From NCBI GenBank assembly GCA_035610835.1, contig CM069445.1, forward strand, positions 30,802,811 through 30,866,810: a DNA stretch of 64,000 bases, in the 5' to 3' direction. Source of the stretch: Ophiura sarsii. Its lineage: Eukaryota > Echinodermata > Ophiuroidea > Amphilepidida > Ophiuridae. The position numbers and the translations under genes were made by a program. This document shows positions 10,024-21,181 of the stretch, piece by piece. The notes beneath the pieces were generated by a model. The model was given only the letters and a program-made list of their open reading frames with translations. It ran no database searches and was not told the origin of the DNA. The first letter of the stretch is position 1. Every line of letters begins with the position of its first letter.

Positions 10024-10140
10024 CTATGAATGGAATGGAAGAGATAAGATAAACATTGATAACCTTTGAGAGATATTCGATTTCAATTATCAAAATGCTG
10101 TGCAAGCATATCCAAGTAATTTATGCATGCCATATTTAAA
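10024..10140. other. Intron 2 sequence next to the Kelch exon, shared by all three copies
   Basis: Matches 46,068-46,180 and 53,533-53,606, so the duplication unit extends into the intron beyond the Kelch acceptor. Confidence 0.8.
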
Positions 10141-10511
10141 GGTATATTATATGATCTTTTCTAGGGGACGCCCTCAATCCTCGAACCAAATTGGAAGCAG
10201 ATTTTATTGCAGATTTACATTTCTGATCATAAATTATGAACATATTCCATGTTACAGAGCAAAACGATACTTAATTACCTCAAAATCATGGTTTTGGAGT
10301 GATTTTAGAGTGAAAATAAGTTGTCGGCACAGACTCCGACATTTTATTTTCACTCTAAAACCATGATTTTGAAGTAATTAAGAATCGTATTGCCCTGTAA
10401 CTTTGAATGTATACGTGTACGATTTATGATCAGAAATGTGAATCTGTAAGATTTTTTTGTTTCTTCTTCGAGGATTGAGGGCGTTCCCTGGAAAAGATCA
10501 CATAATATACC
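10141..10511. mobile_element. Palindromic MITE, absent from block B
   Basis: Near-perfect palindrome. GGTATATTATATGATCTTTT at the left matches the reverse complement of the right end, and the centre is also inverted (AAAATCATGGTTTT and ACCATGATTTT). Block B reads straight across the site (TTAAACCTGGGCC, about 46,184-46,196), so this 370-bp piece is an insertion. The exact target duplication is unclear, at most 2 bp. Confidence 0.85.
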
Positions 10512-10599
10512 TGGGCCAATGCCACCAAATGCAATACAAGGTTTTGGATTTTGGCATTGCGTCAAATCACCGATGATGAGCAGGTGTTTAAGGGCATTT

Positions 10600-10737
10600 C
10601 AGTGGCGTACCCATCTTTTGGAAAGTGGGGGGGGGGGGGGGGGGGGGGACATGACTATAGTTGTATCGACGAAAGGCATGATGTACCGACAATTTTTTTA
10701 CTGACTCCCCCTAAAAAAAAATCGTAAAACGCCACTG
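10600..10737. mobile_element. Short hAT-type MITE with perfect 8-bp target duplication
   Basis: Ends CAGTGGCGTACCC and ACGCCACTG, flanked by GGGCATTT on both sides (10592-10599 and 10738-10745). The empty site with a single GGGCATTT is at 46,267-46,274. A G run of about 20 lies inside. A longer member of the same family is at 34,140-34,447. Confidence 0.9.
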
Positions 10738-10745
10738 GGGCATTT

Positions 10746-11412
10746 TGCATGAGCTTGGACAATAAAGAGACTGTCCCAAGGTGAACCGTGAATCAAAATC
10801 AATTGTGCATGGATTGTAATGGCCCTTGACCTTGATGTGTGTAATGACCTACAAATCTGATGTTGTTTGTGTGTGAGGAAATTGACTAAAAACTTTTTTT
10901 GGGGTAGGGGTGTGCTGCCCAGAGTCTCAAAAAAAAGGGGGGGGGGGCTATAGAACTGAACTCAGTGGATTTTATGACGAAAAATAGGGTCTTAGGAACT
11001 GATTTTTATTTTTTAAAGTAGGTCTTGAGAACTGGCCTATAGTTCAATTTTGATTAGAAAGAATGCAAATCTTCAATTTTTTTGGTTTTAGAACGCAAAA
11101 TGTTCGATGAATTGGGGCTTTGTAAAGCAAAATCTTGCGATTTTGGAATTTTCAATAAAATTGGGGTTCCTAAGGACTGATGCAGGCTCAAAAGGGGGTC
11201 ATATGAGCTAGCAGCAGAGGGTGAAAAGGGGGGTCTTCAGCGCGGCACATTTGCTCATTTAGTATATCGATACATCTATCAATGCCCCTTTAATTCACAT
11301 GTGTTGAACTGCGCCTTTCACAATGAGTACAAGCATATGTTTTAACATGCGCTCGTACTCATTGTGAAAGGTATTTAAAAAAACATGAGCTCGCCATTTA
11401 TTGGCATTAAGT
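10746..11412. other. Block A right part, then unassigned repeat-like sequence
   Basis: 10746-10870 matches 46,275-46,410. The rest has G runs and a short hairpin (CCTTTCACAATGAGTAC at about 11,315 with its complement at about 11,354). No gene seen. Confidence 0.6.
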
Positions 11413-11626
11413 TATTCGTATTGGGTTTTGGAAAATCAAATAAAGCCGAAGTAAAATTTGTGAATGGATAAATTGTCACACGAAGCGTAAGGATGATTTT
11501 TATAGTATTACTGTACGTCATTCGTATCAGGTTTTGGAAAATTGAATAAAGTCGAAGCAAAATTTGTGAATTGAAAAAATTGTCCTTTCCCACGATCACA
11601 CGCATGGGTAAGGATGATTTTCATTA
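11413..11626. repeat. Two-copy tandem repeat of about 105 bp
   Basis: TTGGAAAATCAAATAAAGCC and its variant recur about 105 bp apart (11,413-11,503 and 11,519-11,626), both ending in GTAAGGATGATTTT. It produces a spurious minus-strand frame. Confidence 0.75.
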
Positions 11627-11656
11627 ATGAAAAGATGGCGACCATCGGCCAGCTAC

Positions 11657-12097
11657 TAGACTGGGTCCCCGTGTCCCTCTATATGAAAAATAGCAAACCA
11701 AAAAGAGGGACTGGGAAAATAGTAAGTCCAAAAAGTGTGCGGTTTTGTCGTGGAATTCCAGGACAACTTTGCATATGAATATGCATACCAGTACAGAGCA
11801 TGAGCATTTGTGTACAGTAACAACAGAAATACCACCTGATTGGTCCAATTCAAAGGTAATGCAATGAACGATTGTCACGATGCACCACGGAGAGGCAAAT
11901 TTTGCGCCCTATCGCATCACCCGGTGTACTATACGCCGCGTGAAACTATCGGCGCACTCTGGCGTGATTGGTGCATTAATAGCTCATGTATATTCAGCAG
12001 TTGATCAGCTTTTGGAACTGTATTTTTCCAGTTTTCATATTTGAGCACCCTTGCAGGGACCATGTGTAAAATAGAGAAGACATGAGGACCCAGTCTA
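11657..12097. mobile_element. MULE-like MITE with 9-bp target duplication
   Basis: Ends TAGACTGGGTCCCCGTGT and ACATGAGGACCCAGTCTA, flanked by a perfect 9-bp duplication GCCAGCTAC (11,648-11,656 and 12,098-12,106). A 9-bp duplication is characteristic of Mutator-like elements. The 441-bp interior shows no gene. Confidence 0.85.
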
Positions 12098-12109
12098 GCC
12101 AGCTACTAC

Positions 12110-12581
12110 CCGGCCCCCCAACTCAACACAAAAGTTAGTAACCATGACTGTTCTAAAAATCGCGGAAAAGGGGTATATTTTCGATTGTCAGCGAGGACAG
12201 TGAAATCATGAAAATAGGGGGTATTTCATGAATTAGTCTCCGCGAAATTCAAAAAAAGGGGTATTTTATAAGAGGAAAAAACAAAAACATCACAGTATGG
12301 ATTTAAACATTTTATTAGAACATGGTAACAACCCAAATACACCATTTGGGTACACCGGTTTATAACACAGGACCATAAACGCCTGTTACTGTTGGGAGCA
12401 ACAAGTTTTTATCTATTCAATGTATGTATAAAGTGTCTTTGAAAAGGGGTGTTTGAAATGATAGTCATTGAAAACCAAAAAAGGGGGGTAAAATTGTTGA
12501 TAAATCCTTGCAAAGGGGTACTTTGAACAAATGAAGAACAGTCATGGTTACCAACTTTTGTGTTGAGTTGGGGGGGCCGGG
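12110..12581. mobile_element. MITE with 8-bp target duplication, abutting the MULE-like MITE
   Basis: The ends share CCAACTCAACACAAAAGTTA-like sequence as inverted repeats of about 45 bp, beginning CCGGCCCCCC. The flanks are GCTACTAC at 12,102-12,109 and 12,582-12,589. The left duplication overlaps the right duplication of the neighbouring element. The 8-bp length suggests hAT. No gene inside. Confidence 0.85.
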
Positions 12582-12589
12582 GCTACTAC

Positions 12590-12814
12590 GGAATTTGTTC
12601 ATTTTAGTCTTCATTTAATGTTTTCAAATGACTTTTTTTTGCCAATTTTCCAAGTCATTTATTGGTGAGGTCCAACAATTACAGGGATATTTCCCCCAAT
12701 CCCGATCTGTTCAGGCTTTATCTAGCGTTTTTGATCGGTACCAAAAGTTTTCCTTGACGACATATCGATACAAAATGTTGTATCAATAACACAGTACTAT
12801 GAAGTACACATCAA
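12590..12814. other. Non-coding intron sequence before the tandem array
   Basis: AT-rich, with no motif or gene recognised. Confidence 0.5.
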
Positions 12815-13754
12815 CAATCTTGTTCAAAACCTGTTGGGACACTTTACACATACGCACGGAATATCTACCAAATTGAGTAAAGCTTTCAGTTGAACATGTT
12901 GAAAGTATGATATTTCAAACTAGTTGATGTAAAGTCCCCCCCCCCCCCCACCCCCCAAAATCAATGTTGGAGCGTATCTATACTACAGCCCTTTGATGGA
13001 CGATGCTCTTATTCGGACCAACATTGAGTTTAGGGGGAGGGACTACCATTTTCGCAGTGCATGCAAGAAGTGTCCCAACAGTTTTGAACATGATTGTATT
13101 AAAACATTGCAAAAAATATGTACTGAATTCATACACTTCCTTATAACTCCTTTAAAAATGTTTAAAATTATCTCATATTTGGCAATATTAGTCAGCGATA
13201 ATGTACGGAGAGCATAGTTTAATTAATAAAATACTGGGTCAGCACTATCTTCAATTTAAAGGGGCATTGTCTGAATCACGCACCTAAATGGTACTTTTAA
13301 CAAAGGCATCTTGATAGGATATAGGTAAAACAAAATATTATCATTAAGTAAACTATTGATTTTGATATAACAATCTTTGATCGCAATATCAGAAGTATAT
13401 GATGGGCCGGGTTGGTGTGTGTGGAGACAGGGAATGGGAGGGGGGGGGGGGGGGTTGTGTGGTGTTTGTATGGTTCGGAGAATAACCAAAAGCGCAAGTT
13501 CTGAACGAGTCTTATCATGACAACGCTGGTAAGTAAAATACAATTGTTACAGTATCAGATAGTTATCAAATCTATATAGATAGATGTCAACAAACACAAA
13601 ATATCTACTTGAAATCGCATATTATATATTATACCCATTCGTATAAACAAATACAAAAAATTCACTTTAAATTTAAAGGTGACAAAGATTCCACGGCACG
13701 TGGAATTAAAGAAAACAGCATAACAAACGAAAACAAAGCAATAACAAACACGAC

Positions 13755-13828
13755 GAACTTTGCGGGAGTCGAACCTCCAACCTTTGCATTCTAAAACAGA
13801 TCACACGCCACTAAGCTAACAGAGAAGT
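13755..13828 (-). tRNA. tRNA-like Pol III cassette, probable pseudogene (unit 1, left arm)
   Basis: On the minus strand a perfect A-box TAGCTTAGTGG (13,818-13,808) is followed after 32 nt by a perfect B-box GGTTCGACTCC (13,775-13,765), which is tRNA spacing. The acceptor, D and T stems pair poorly, so I call it a tRNA-derived pseudogene or SINE head and assign no anticodon. Confidence 0.5.
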
Positions 13829-14073
13829 CAGCTTTTTAAAGAGGATTTTTGGTTATCATACACTAGCGCCGTAACGGTCAACCACGGTCCACACATGATT
13901 ACAATAGGACGCTATGCACGGTCTACCAAAATTAAAAGAAAGGGAGTACTGATCATCCTTTTCTATTCATTTTGGTAGACCGTGCATAGCGTTCTATTGT
14001 AATGATGTGTAGACCGTGGTTGACCGTTACGGCGCTAGTGTATAATAACCAAAAATCCTCTTTAAAAAGCTGA

Positions 14074-14146
14074 CTTCCCTGTTAGCTTAGTGGCGTGTGA
14101 TCTGTCTTAGAACGCTAAGGTTGGAGGTTCGACTCCCGCAGAGTTC
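14074..14146 (+). tRNA. tRNA-like Pol III cassette, probable pseudogene (unit 1, right arm)
   Basis: Mirror partner of 13,755-13,828: A-box TAGCTTAGTGG at 14,083-14,093 and B-box GGTTCGACTCC at 14,126-14,136. The boxes are conserved between the arms although the middle has changed at several bases. Stem pairing is weak. Confidence 0.5.
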
Positions 14147-14464
14147 GTCGTGTTTGTTATTGCTTTGTTTTCGTTTGTTATGTTGTTTTCTTTCATTCCG
14201 CGTGCCGTGGAATCTTTGTCACCTTTAATTTTAAAGTTGATTTTTTATTTGTTTATATTACGAATGGGTATTTTTTGTTGACCATGGTTATTCGTCTGAA
14301 ATGCGAAAAATACATTATTATTTTGAACAGTATGAACGTGTATATAATTTTAATTGGGTAGACCGGTAATGATAAGTGTATTCCAGTACTTGAACGTCTT
14401 AGGAAGAACATCGGTTTAACAAGATACATTGTTATACCATGGGTCCCTATTAGTACAGCACATT

Positions 14465-14537
14465 GCCTTACTAGTGTAGTGGATTCAACTGAGACCGCGG
14501 AATTATCACTTCCATGGGTTCGAATCTCGGTACAGCG
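14465..14537 (+). tRNA. Second tRNA-like cassette of unit 1, probable pseudogene
   Basis: A-box TAGTGTAGTGG at 14,472-14,482 and B-box GGTTCGAATCT at 14,517-14,527, 34 nt apart. Part of the T stem pairs, but the acceptor stem does not close. Not related in sequence to the palindrome cassettes beyond the boxes. Confidence 0.4.
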
Positions 14538-16343
14538 GCTTAGTTTATTTTTTCAAATTTTACTTCAAAGGTTTTGAAAAAATAAGATTTGAAAGAATTG
14601 AGTCGACCAGGACCATAAAATATTTGTCTTCTTCTTCTTGCACCCCTCCCCCTACTACTCATTCATACATAATAAACACGGTGCTGTACAATATTTGTCT
14701 ACAGGGACAACGGTTTAGTACGTTGCGTCGGATAGCTATCTTCAGAAGATAGTAATATAGCAGTAATGAGTAATCGACAATAGGCCCATGCCTTAGGTGA
14801 TATCTCTTTGTAAAATACCATCTTAAAGTCAAGTTTAAGAACAAAGTGATCTGACTATAACCAGGACAAGAGTATACAGTGAAGTTCAAGTCAAAGTTCT
14901 GAGGATAAGTAATTGAAATCAAACAGCTAACATGCGCTTTATAAAGCATGGCTTTTAAATGAAGATAATTCGGTTTAATGGAAAAAAGAGCGATCTCGTT
15001 CATGAATAAGACACTAAGGTCTTTGTTTCTGAAAACTAAAACAATTCTAAGAAATTATTCCAATGTTGTTCTCATTGTAGCCAAAATGTCTGGGTCATAT
15101 CTAAACATACCAGGTGGAGTCACGTGCGATCAGGGACGATGATGTCATCGCTTGTAACACCCGCCGCTTTAATAAGTTACTTGTAAAGTATGAAAATGTA
15201 TCAAAACCATGGTTATTTATGTTTTTTAATTAAATATGTATACGCAATTGACATGAAGTTCAACTCAGAATGTTACCGAGATAATGTGCTTCATTTCTTA
15301 AAAAGATTGATTCAAATTGAAGCTACCGGTCTCGAGATATAAGGATATTCGTATTTTTTATAGCCCATTTTTCCACTTCTTTAATACAATCTTGTTCAAA
15401 ACCTGTTGGGACACTTTACACATACGCACGGAATATCTACCAAATTGAGTAAAGCTTTCAGTTGAACATGTTGAAAGTATGATATTTCAAACTAGTTGAT
15501 GTAAAGTCCCCCCCCCCCCCCCCCCCACCCCCCAAAATCAATGTTGGAGCGTATCTATACTACAGCCCTTTGATGGACGATGCTCTTATTCGGACCAACA
15601 TTGAGTTTAGGGGGAGGGACTACCATTTTCGCAGTGCATGCAAGAAGTGTCCCAACAGTTTTGAACATGATTGTATTAAAACATTGCAAAAAATATGTAC
15701 TGAATTCATACACTTCCTTATAACTCCTTTAAAAATGTTTAAAATTATCTCATATTTGGCAATATTAGTCAGCGATAATGTACGGAGAGCATAGTTTAAT
15801 TAATAAAATACTGGGTCAGCACTATCTTCAATTTAAAGGGGCATTGTCTGAATCACGCACCTAAATGGTACTTTTAACAAAGGCATCTTGATAGGATATA
15901 GGTAAAACAAAATATTATCATTAAGTAAACTATTGATTTTGATATAACAATCTTTGATCGCAATATCAGAAGTATATGATGGGCCGGGTTGGTGTGTGTG
16001 GAGACAGGGGAATGGGAGGGGGGGGGGGGGGGGGGGGGGGGGTTGTGTGGTGTTTGTATGGTTCGGAGAATAACCAAAAGCGCAAGTTTCTGAACGAGTC
16101 TTATCATGACAACGCTGGTAAGTAAAATACAATTGTTACAGTATCAGATAGTTATCAAATCTATATAGATAGATGTCAACAAACACAAAATATCTACTTG
16201 AAATCGCATATTATATATTATACCCATTCGTATAAACAAATACAAAAAATTCACTTTAAATTTAAAGGTGACAAAGATTCCACGGCACGTGGAATTAAAG
16301 AAAACAGCATAACAAACGAAAACAAAGCAATAACAAACACGAC

Positions 16344-16417
16344 GAACTTTGCGGGAGTCGAACCTCCAACCTTTGCATTCTAAAACAGATCACACGCCAC
16401 TAAGCTAACAGAGAAGT
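16344..16417 (-). tRNA. tRNA-like cassette, unit 2 left arm
   Basis: Identical to the cassette at 13,755-13,828, with both Pol III boxes intact. Probable pseudogene for the same reasons. Confidence 0.5.
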
Positions 16418-16662
16418 CAGCTTTTTAAAGAGGATTTTTGGTTATCATACACTAGCGCCGTAACGGTCAACCACGGTCCACACATGATTACAATAGGACG
16501 CTATGCACGGTCTACCAAAATTAAAAGAAAGGGAGTACTGATCATCCTTTTCTATTCATTTTGGTAGACCGTGCATAGCGTTCTATTGTAATGATGTGTA
16601 GACCGTGGTTGACCGTTACGGCGCTAGTGTATAATAACCAAAAATCCTCTTTAAAAAGCTGA

Positions 16663-16735
16663 CTTCCCTGTTAGCTTAGTGGCGTGTGATCTGTCTTAGA
16701 ACGCTAAGGTTGGAGGTTCGACTCCCGCAGAGTTC
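16663..16735 (+). tRNA. tRNA-like cassette, unit 2 right arm
   Basis: Identical to 14,074-14,146; A-box at 16,672-16,682. Confidence 0.5.
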
Positions 16736-17053
16736 GTCGTGTTTGTTATTGCTTTGTTTTCGTTTGTTATGTTGTTTTCTTTCATTCCGCGTGCCGTGGA
16801 ATCTTTGTCACCTTTAATTTTAAAGTTGATTTTTTATTTGTTTATATTACGAATGGGTATTTTTTGTTGACCGTGGTTATTCGTCTGAAATGCGAAAAAT
16901 ACATTATTATTTTGAACAGTATGAACGTGTATATAATTTTAATCGGGTAGACCGGTAATGATAAGTGTATTCCAGTACTTGAACGTCTTAGGAAGAACAT
17001 CGGTTTAACAAGATACATTGTTATACCATGGGTCCCTATTAGTACAGCACATT

Positions 17054-17126
17054 GCCTTACTAGTGTAGTGGATTCAACTGAGACCGCGGAATTATCACTT
17101 CCATGGGTTCGAATCTCGGTACAGCG
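17054..17126 (+). tRNA. Second tRNA-like cassette, unit 2
   Basis: Copy of 14,465-14,537; A-box TAGTGTAGTGG at 17,061-17,071. Confidence 0.4.
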
Positions 17127-18263
17127 GCTTAGTTTATTTTTTCAAATTTTACTTCAAAGGTTTTGAAAAAATAAGATTGAAAGAATTGAGTCGACCAGGA
17201 CCATAAAATATTTGTCTTCTTCTTCTTGCACCCCTCCCCCTACTACTCATTCATACATAATAAACACGGTGCTGTACAATATTTGTCTACAGGGACAACG
17301 GTTTAGTACGTTGCGTCGGATAGCTATCTTCAGAAGATAGTAATATAGCAGTAATGAGTAATCGACAATAGGCCCATGCCTTAGGTGATATCTCTTTGTA
17401 AAATACCATCTTAAAGTCAAGTTTAAGAACAAAGTGATCTGACTATAACCAGGACAAGAGTATACAGTGAAGTTCAAGTCAAAGTTCTGAGGATAAGTAA
17501 TTGAAATCAAACAGCTAACATGCGCTTTATAAAGCATGGCTTTTAAATGAAGATAATTCGGTTTAATGGAAAAAAGAGCGATCTCGTTCATGAATAAGAC
17601 ACTAAGGTCTTTGTTTCTGAAAACTAAAACAATTCTAAGAAATTATTCCAATGTTGTTCTCATTGTAGCCAAAATGTCTGGGTCATATCTAAACATACCA
17701 GGTGGAGTCACGTGCGATCAGGGACGATGATGTCATCGCTTGTAACACCCGCCACTTTTAATAAGTTACTTGTAAAGTATGAAAATGTATCAAAACCATG
17801 GTTATTTATGTTTTTTAATTAAATATGTATACGCAATTGACATGAAGTTCAACTCAGAATGTTACCGAGATAATGTGCTTCATTTCTTAAAAAGATTGAT
17901 TCAAATTGAAGCTACCGGTCTCGAGATATAAGGATATTCATATTTTTTATAGCCCATTTTTCCACTTCTTTAATACAATCTTGTTCAAAACCTGTTGGGA
18001 CACTTTACACATACGCACGGAATATCTACCAAATTGAGTAAAGCTTTCAGTTGAACATGTTGAAAGTATGATATTTCAAACTAGTTGATGTAAAGTCCCC
18101 CCCCCCCCCCCCCCCAACCCCCCAAAATCAATGTTGGAGCGTATCTATACTACAGCCCTTTGATGGACGATGCTCTTATTCGGACCAACATTGAGTTTAG
18201 GGGGAGGGACTACCATTTTCGCAGTGCATGCAAGAAGTGTCCCAACAGTTTTGAACATGATTG

Positions 18264-19029
18264 AAGGTCAAGGGCCGTTTTCCCAATGCACAATTTTGTA
18301 TTACCCTGTATCTGGGAATCAGCTGATAATATGTTGAATTTTAAAGCCTCTGTTCTCTTTAAAAAAATATCATTGGCACAAAGCAGGGTGGCTTTGGACA
18401 AGCAGATCAGAGTCCCCAAACTTTCAAGAAGGTTGAAAGTCTAAAACCCTAACCCAACCCTAATGGGGTTTCAAAACAATGGCTGTAGACCTTTTGGCTA
18501 TCAAACCAGGTTTTAGACTGGTAAATACATAATTTCCCAAGCCTTATTCTTGGCAAATTTGACAATAGGCTAGCACTTTAACAGAGGTTTGTTTATAAAA
18601 ATAAATTCACTCTTCATCATCAATTTGATAAAGCACCCCCTTCTTAAGGAATTCACTCATTTGAATTGGCCATTGTCATAGGTATGTGCAGCACTTGGAC
18701 CACCTTCCCATGCCTATAGCAGATCCATCCAGTAAAGCCTCATTGCAACCATAAAAACACAAATAGGTCAAAATCTTCAATTTTCTTGCCTCAAATTTGG
18801 CAAAAAAATGTCCGCAGCAAAATATTTTTTAGAATGGAGTTCTCCAAGCCCCAAAATTGATGTTTCGTCAGATGTTGTTTTAGAAGTCAGTTCTCCAAGC
18901 CCCAAAATTGATGTTTCGTCAGATAAGCCCCAGTTTCAATGCCTGCAAACCAATACCAAACTTAAAGAATGGTACTGTTATTATCCCTTTCCCATTGGAT
19001 TACCTTACAGGAAACAATTTTCAACCAAC
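18264..19029. repeat. Intron 2 sequence beside the BACK exon, duplicated at 62.8-63.5 kb
   Basis: 18,370-18,960 is a diverged copy of about 62,840-63,520 in the same orientation, sharing GTTGAAAGTCTAAAA, GCCTCATTGCA and CCTCAAATTTGG. It holds a local repeat of AGTTCTCCAAGCCCCAAAAT (18,837 and 18,889). No gene seen. The match suggests that another KLHL copy starts beyond the window. Confidence 0.7.
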
Positions 19030-19293
19030 CTTAATAACAGTACTCCTTGTGGCAAATATGTGTGGGAAATCGACGGTAAGTGTGGCCGGGCTATGATTAG
19101 ATGCTTGCAATCTGAGCACTTCTTCTAGTAGTTGTTTGCATTCTGGAATATCCAATATTTCTGCAATGTCCAGCAAATTGTGGAGTGTTACTCCTGGTAC
19201 AAATCCGAGACGAACCTTCTGCAGAAGTTGGATAGCATGCGTATGTCTGCTTGCCCAGTCATGTTTCAGCCAGTTGACGACCATGTGAAGAAC
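19030..19293 (-). CDS. BACK-domain exon of KLHL gene 1 (exon 2)
   Basis: 88 codons encoding the second half of the BACK domain: VVNWLKHDWASRHTHAIQLL, then KVRLGFVPGVTL and ECKQLLEEVL. The BACK domain links the Cullin-3-binding BTB domain to the Kelch propeller. The 5' edge is a pyrimidine-rich acceptor ending ATATAG at 19,294; the 3' edge is AAG followed by GTTGGT (donor at 19,029-19,028). Both edges are phase 0. Joined to exon 1 the sequence reads smoothly from the SSKEEEKE end of exon 1 into this exon, as expected for this conserved region, and it joins the Kelch exon in frame. The intron to the Kelch exon is 9.0 kb. Confidence 0.9.
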
Positions 19294-20436
19294 CTATATT
19301 TATAGGATATGAAGAAGGGTGGAATCCCATAAATTGTCTGAAATCTTAGTTGATTATTTATCGGGTTAGTGGAGCTTGAATTTAGAAATCCCAATTTAAA
19401 CATCCTGGAGTTTGGATGTAATTGTACTTCAACTGTAAATTGGGGGAATATATCATTGGATGGGTGTACAAATGACAAAATGATATTTTCGTTTGGATTT
19501 AAAACAATGCTTAAAATGTAAGCTTTCTTTTGCTTCAAATTTGATTGAAATCAGACATTCCTTCACAAAGTTACAATATATTTTGTATGAAAGGTTGGCG
19601 AAAAAGTGGTATATTTCTCATGTATTTCCTATATATTTTGAATTCTTTTGTATTCTATTGTTTTGTCTTATATATTGTTTTCGAAATACACCAATTTATA
19701 GGTATTTTGTTCCGATTTCTGCAAATAGAATCCACATTTTGGGCATCCAAGCATCCAAAATTAAAAATATGTTAAATCGTAACTATGGTATTCTTCCATT
19801 TTCAATTAGTTGCAACTAAAATGTACAAAATACCTATTAATTAATGCTAATTAACACACTTATTTTGATTAAACTTAAAATGGCGATATCTCAAAAACAC
19901 ATTTTCGAAGATTGGAGGTCATTGCCAACATCATATCTATAAAACTACAGGTACTAGCACCTTCAAATTTGGTCAGGATGTTGCTGTTAATAATTGCTAT
20001 GGGATGAACTAAAAGAATTTAATTACTGTCATGGAAACATATTTTTTTCTGACCTTGAACAAATCAATAATTATCTTTTTTATGCAAAAACATAAAATCT
20101 GATATTGACCTTACTTAGGAGTATTTAAATCTCTTTATTCTAGTTCATCCAATAGCTTTGGTATTGCAGAGTAACTTTGCCTTTTATTTCATGATTCTAG
20201 CATGTGTAGTTTTTGAAATATTAAGTTGGCAAGCTTTCTTGGTGCGGAATTAGGTGATCCAAGATGGCCGTCGTTACCATGGCAACGGGTCATGTGACCC
20301 ACCATTTTTTTGATTTTTTTTTTAAAGTTGAAATATGTTAGATGTTGAAGTATGTGTAATATCCAAAAACCATGATTCATGAAACATGAAACTCAAGATA
20401 TTAAAGTTTTAGTTAAAATGATATATTCCCCCTTAT
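19294..20436. other. Intron 1, AT-rich, no feature seen
   Basis: Part of the KLHL gene 1 intron. 19,402-19,440 recurs at about 48,545-48,585, marking another copy of this intron between the orphan Kelch exons. The open frames here have no recognisable domain. Confidence 0.6.
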
Positions 20437-20875
20437 CAATTTTACATATGAAGAGGTTTTTTGCAAAAGGGCCTGCATCCACTTTGGCTCTTATTGAGAA
20501 AAAGTCAAAAAACTGTTTCTAAATATTCAAGTTGAGCAATTGAAAAACTTAATGGATTATGAAAGAGGTACACTACATACTATAATTCAAATTAAAATAA
20601 ATGTTAAATGTGCTAGTTTTCAATTTTTTTGAAATCATGTTTACATTTTTTGAAAATTTGGATGTAGGCCCTTTTGCAACAAAACTCCATCTGTTTGTAC
20701 ATAGAGAAAAAATACCACACAAAAAATCATTTATTTTAATCATTTAAAAAAAATAAGTTTGATATAGAAATGTATAGCTCACAAACACAATCACAATATG
20801 ATTTTTCCCTATACATTTCTCCATCAAACCAATTTTTGAACAAAATGCACCATACAACAAAGCTCTTCATATGCA
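20437..20875. mobile_element. Nested palindromic elements
   Basis: Inner hairpin: TTGCAAAAGGGCCTGCATCC (about 20,460-20,479) pairs with the complement at about 20,661-20,680. Outer ends CATATGAAGAG (20,446) and CTCTTCATATG (about 20,862) also pair. No coding capacity. Confidence 0.6.
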
Positions 20876-20879
20876 GCCA

Positions 20880-21180
20880 ATTTTATATTTTGACCTCAGA
20901 TGACCTTTGACCTTGGTGTGCGACCTTTGACATCATCATAATTATGAAGTATTCCATGTTGCATCTATGACTGAAGTTTGGTTGCAATTGGTCATTGTAT
21001 GGAAAAGAAATGGACAAATGTAATACATTTTACATATGCAGCCATTTTTACACCTTGACCTCGGATGACCTTTGACCTTGGTATGTGACCTTTAACCTCA
21101 TTAACATATGTGTTGCTTCTATGACCCAAGTTTGGTTGCAATTGGCAATTGTATGGAAAAGAAATGGAGAAATATAATGT
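20880..21180. repeat. TGACCTTTGACCT-containing dispersed repeat, gene 1 copy
   Basis: Two degenerate units with GGTTGCAATTGG and GTATGGAAAAGAAATGG. The same family forms a larger array at 50,745-51,600 and a fragment at 48,600-48,670. Units carry TGACCTTTGACCT, a perfect DR1-type nuclear-receptor half-site pair. Confidence 0.8.
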
Positions 21181-21181
21181 T

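Larger units (their letters stand above)
13631..14272. repeat. 640-bp palindrome in tandem unit 1
   Basis: The left arm (13,631-13,940) is the inverted complement of the right arm (13,960-14,272), with scattered mismatches, around a short centre near 13,950. Shared blocks include GGTGACAAAGATTCCACGGC, GCGCCGTAACGGTCAACCAC and GACCGTGCATAGCG. Each arm carries one tRNA-like cassette pointing away from the centre. Unit 2 has the same structure at about 16,220-16,861. Confidence 0.9.
16220..16861. repeat. 640-bp palindrome in tandem unit 2
   Basis: Copy of 13,631-14,272 shifted by 2,589 bp, with the same two divergent tRNA-like cassettes. Confidence 0.9.
12815..18263. repeat. 2.58-kb tandem duplication, two full units and a partial third
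   Basis: Unit 1 is 12,815-15,386, unit 2 is 15,387-17,975 and a truncated unit 3 is 17,976-18,263. The units are almost identical; most length difference is in the poly-C run (about 12,937) and poly-G run (about 13,441 and 16,018), plus single-base changes. Each unit holds a 640-bp palindrome with two divergent tRNA-like cassettes and a third tRNA-like cassette. The repeated 74-, 61- and 114-residue frames have no recognisable domain and are probably chance. The array lies in intron 2 of KLHL gene 1. Confidence 0.95.

Noticed and set aside
12993..13217. 74-residue frame repeated identically at 15,570-15,794
   Set aside because: Identity is explained by the tandem duplication; no domain, no codon pattern and no splice context suggests a gene.
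13755..14146. Functional tRNA genes
   Set aside because: Pol III boxes are perfect but acceptor, D and T stems do not fold well and no anticodon can be assigned; recorded as tRNA-like.
14659..15003. 114-residue minus-strand frame, repeated at 17,247-17,591
   Set aside because: No recognisable domain and AT-rich composition typical of chance frames; present twice only because of the tandem unit.
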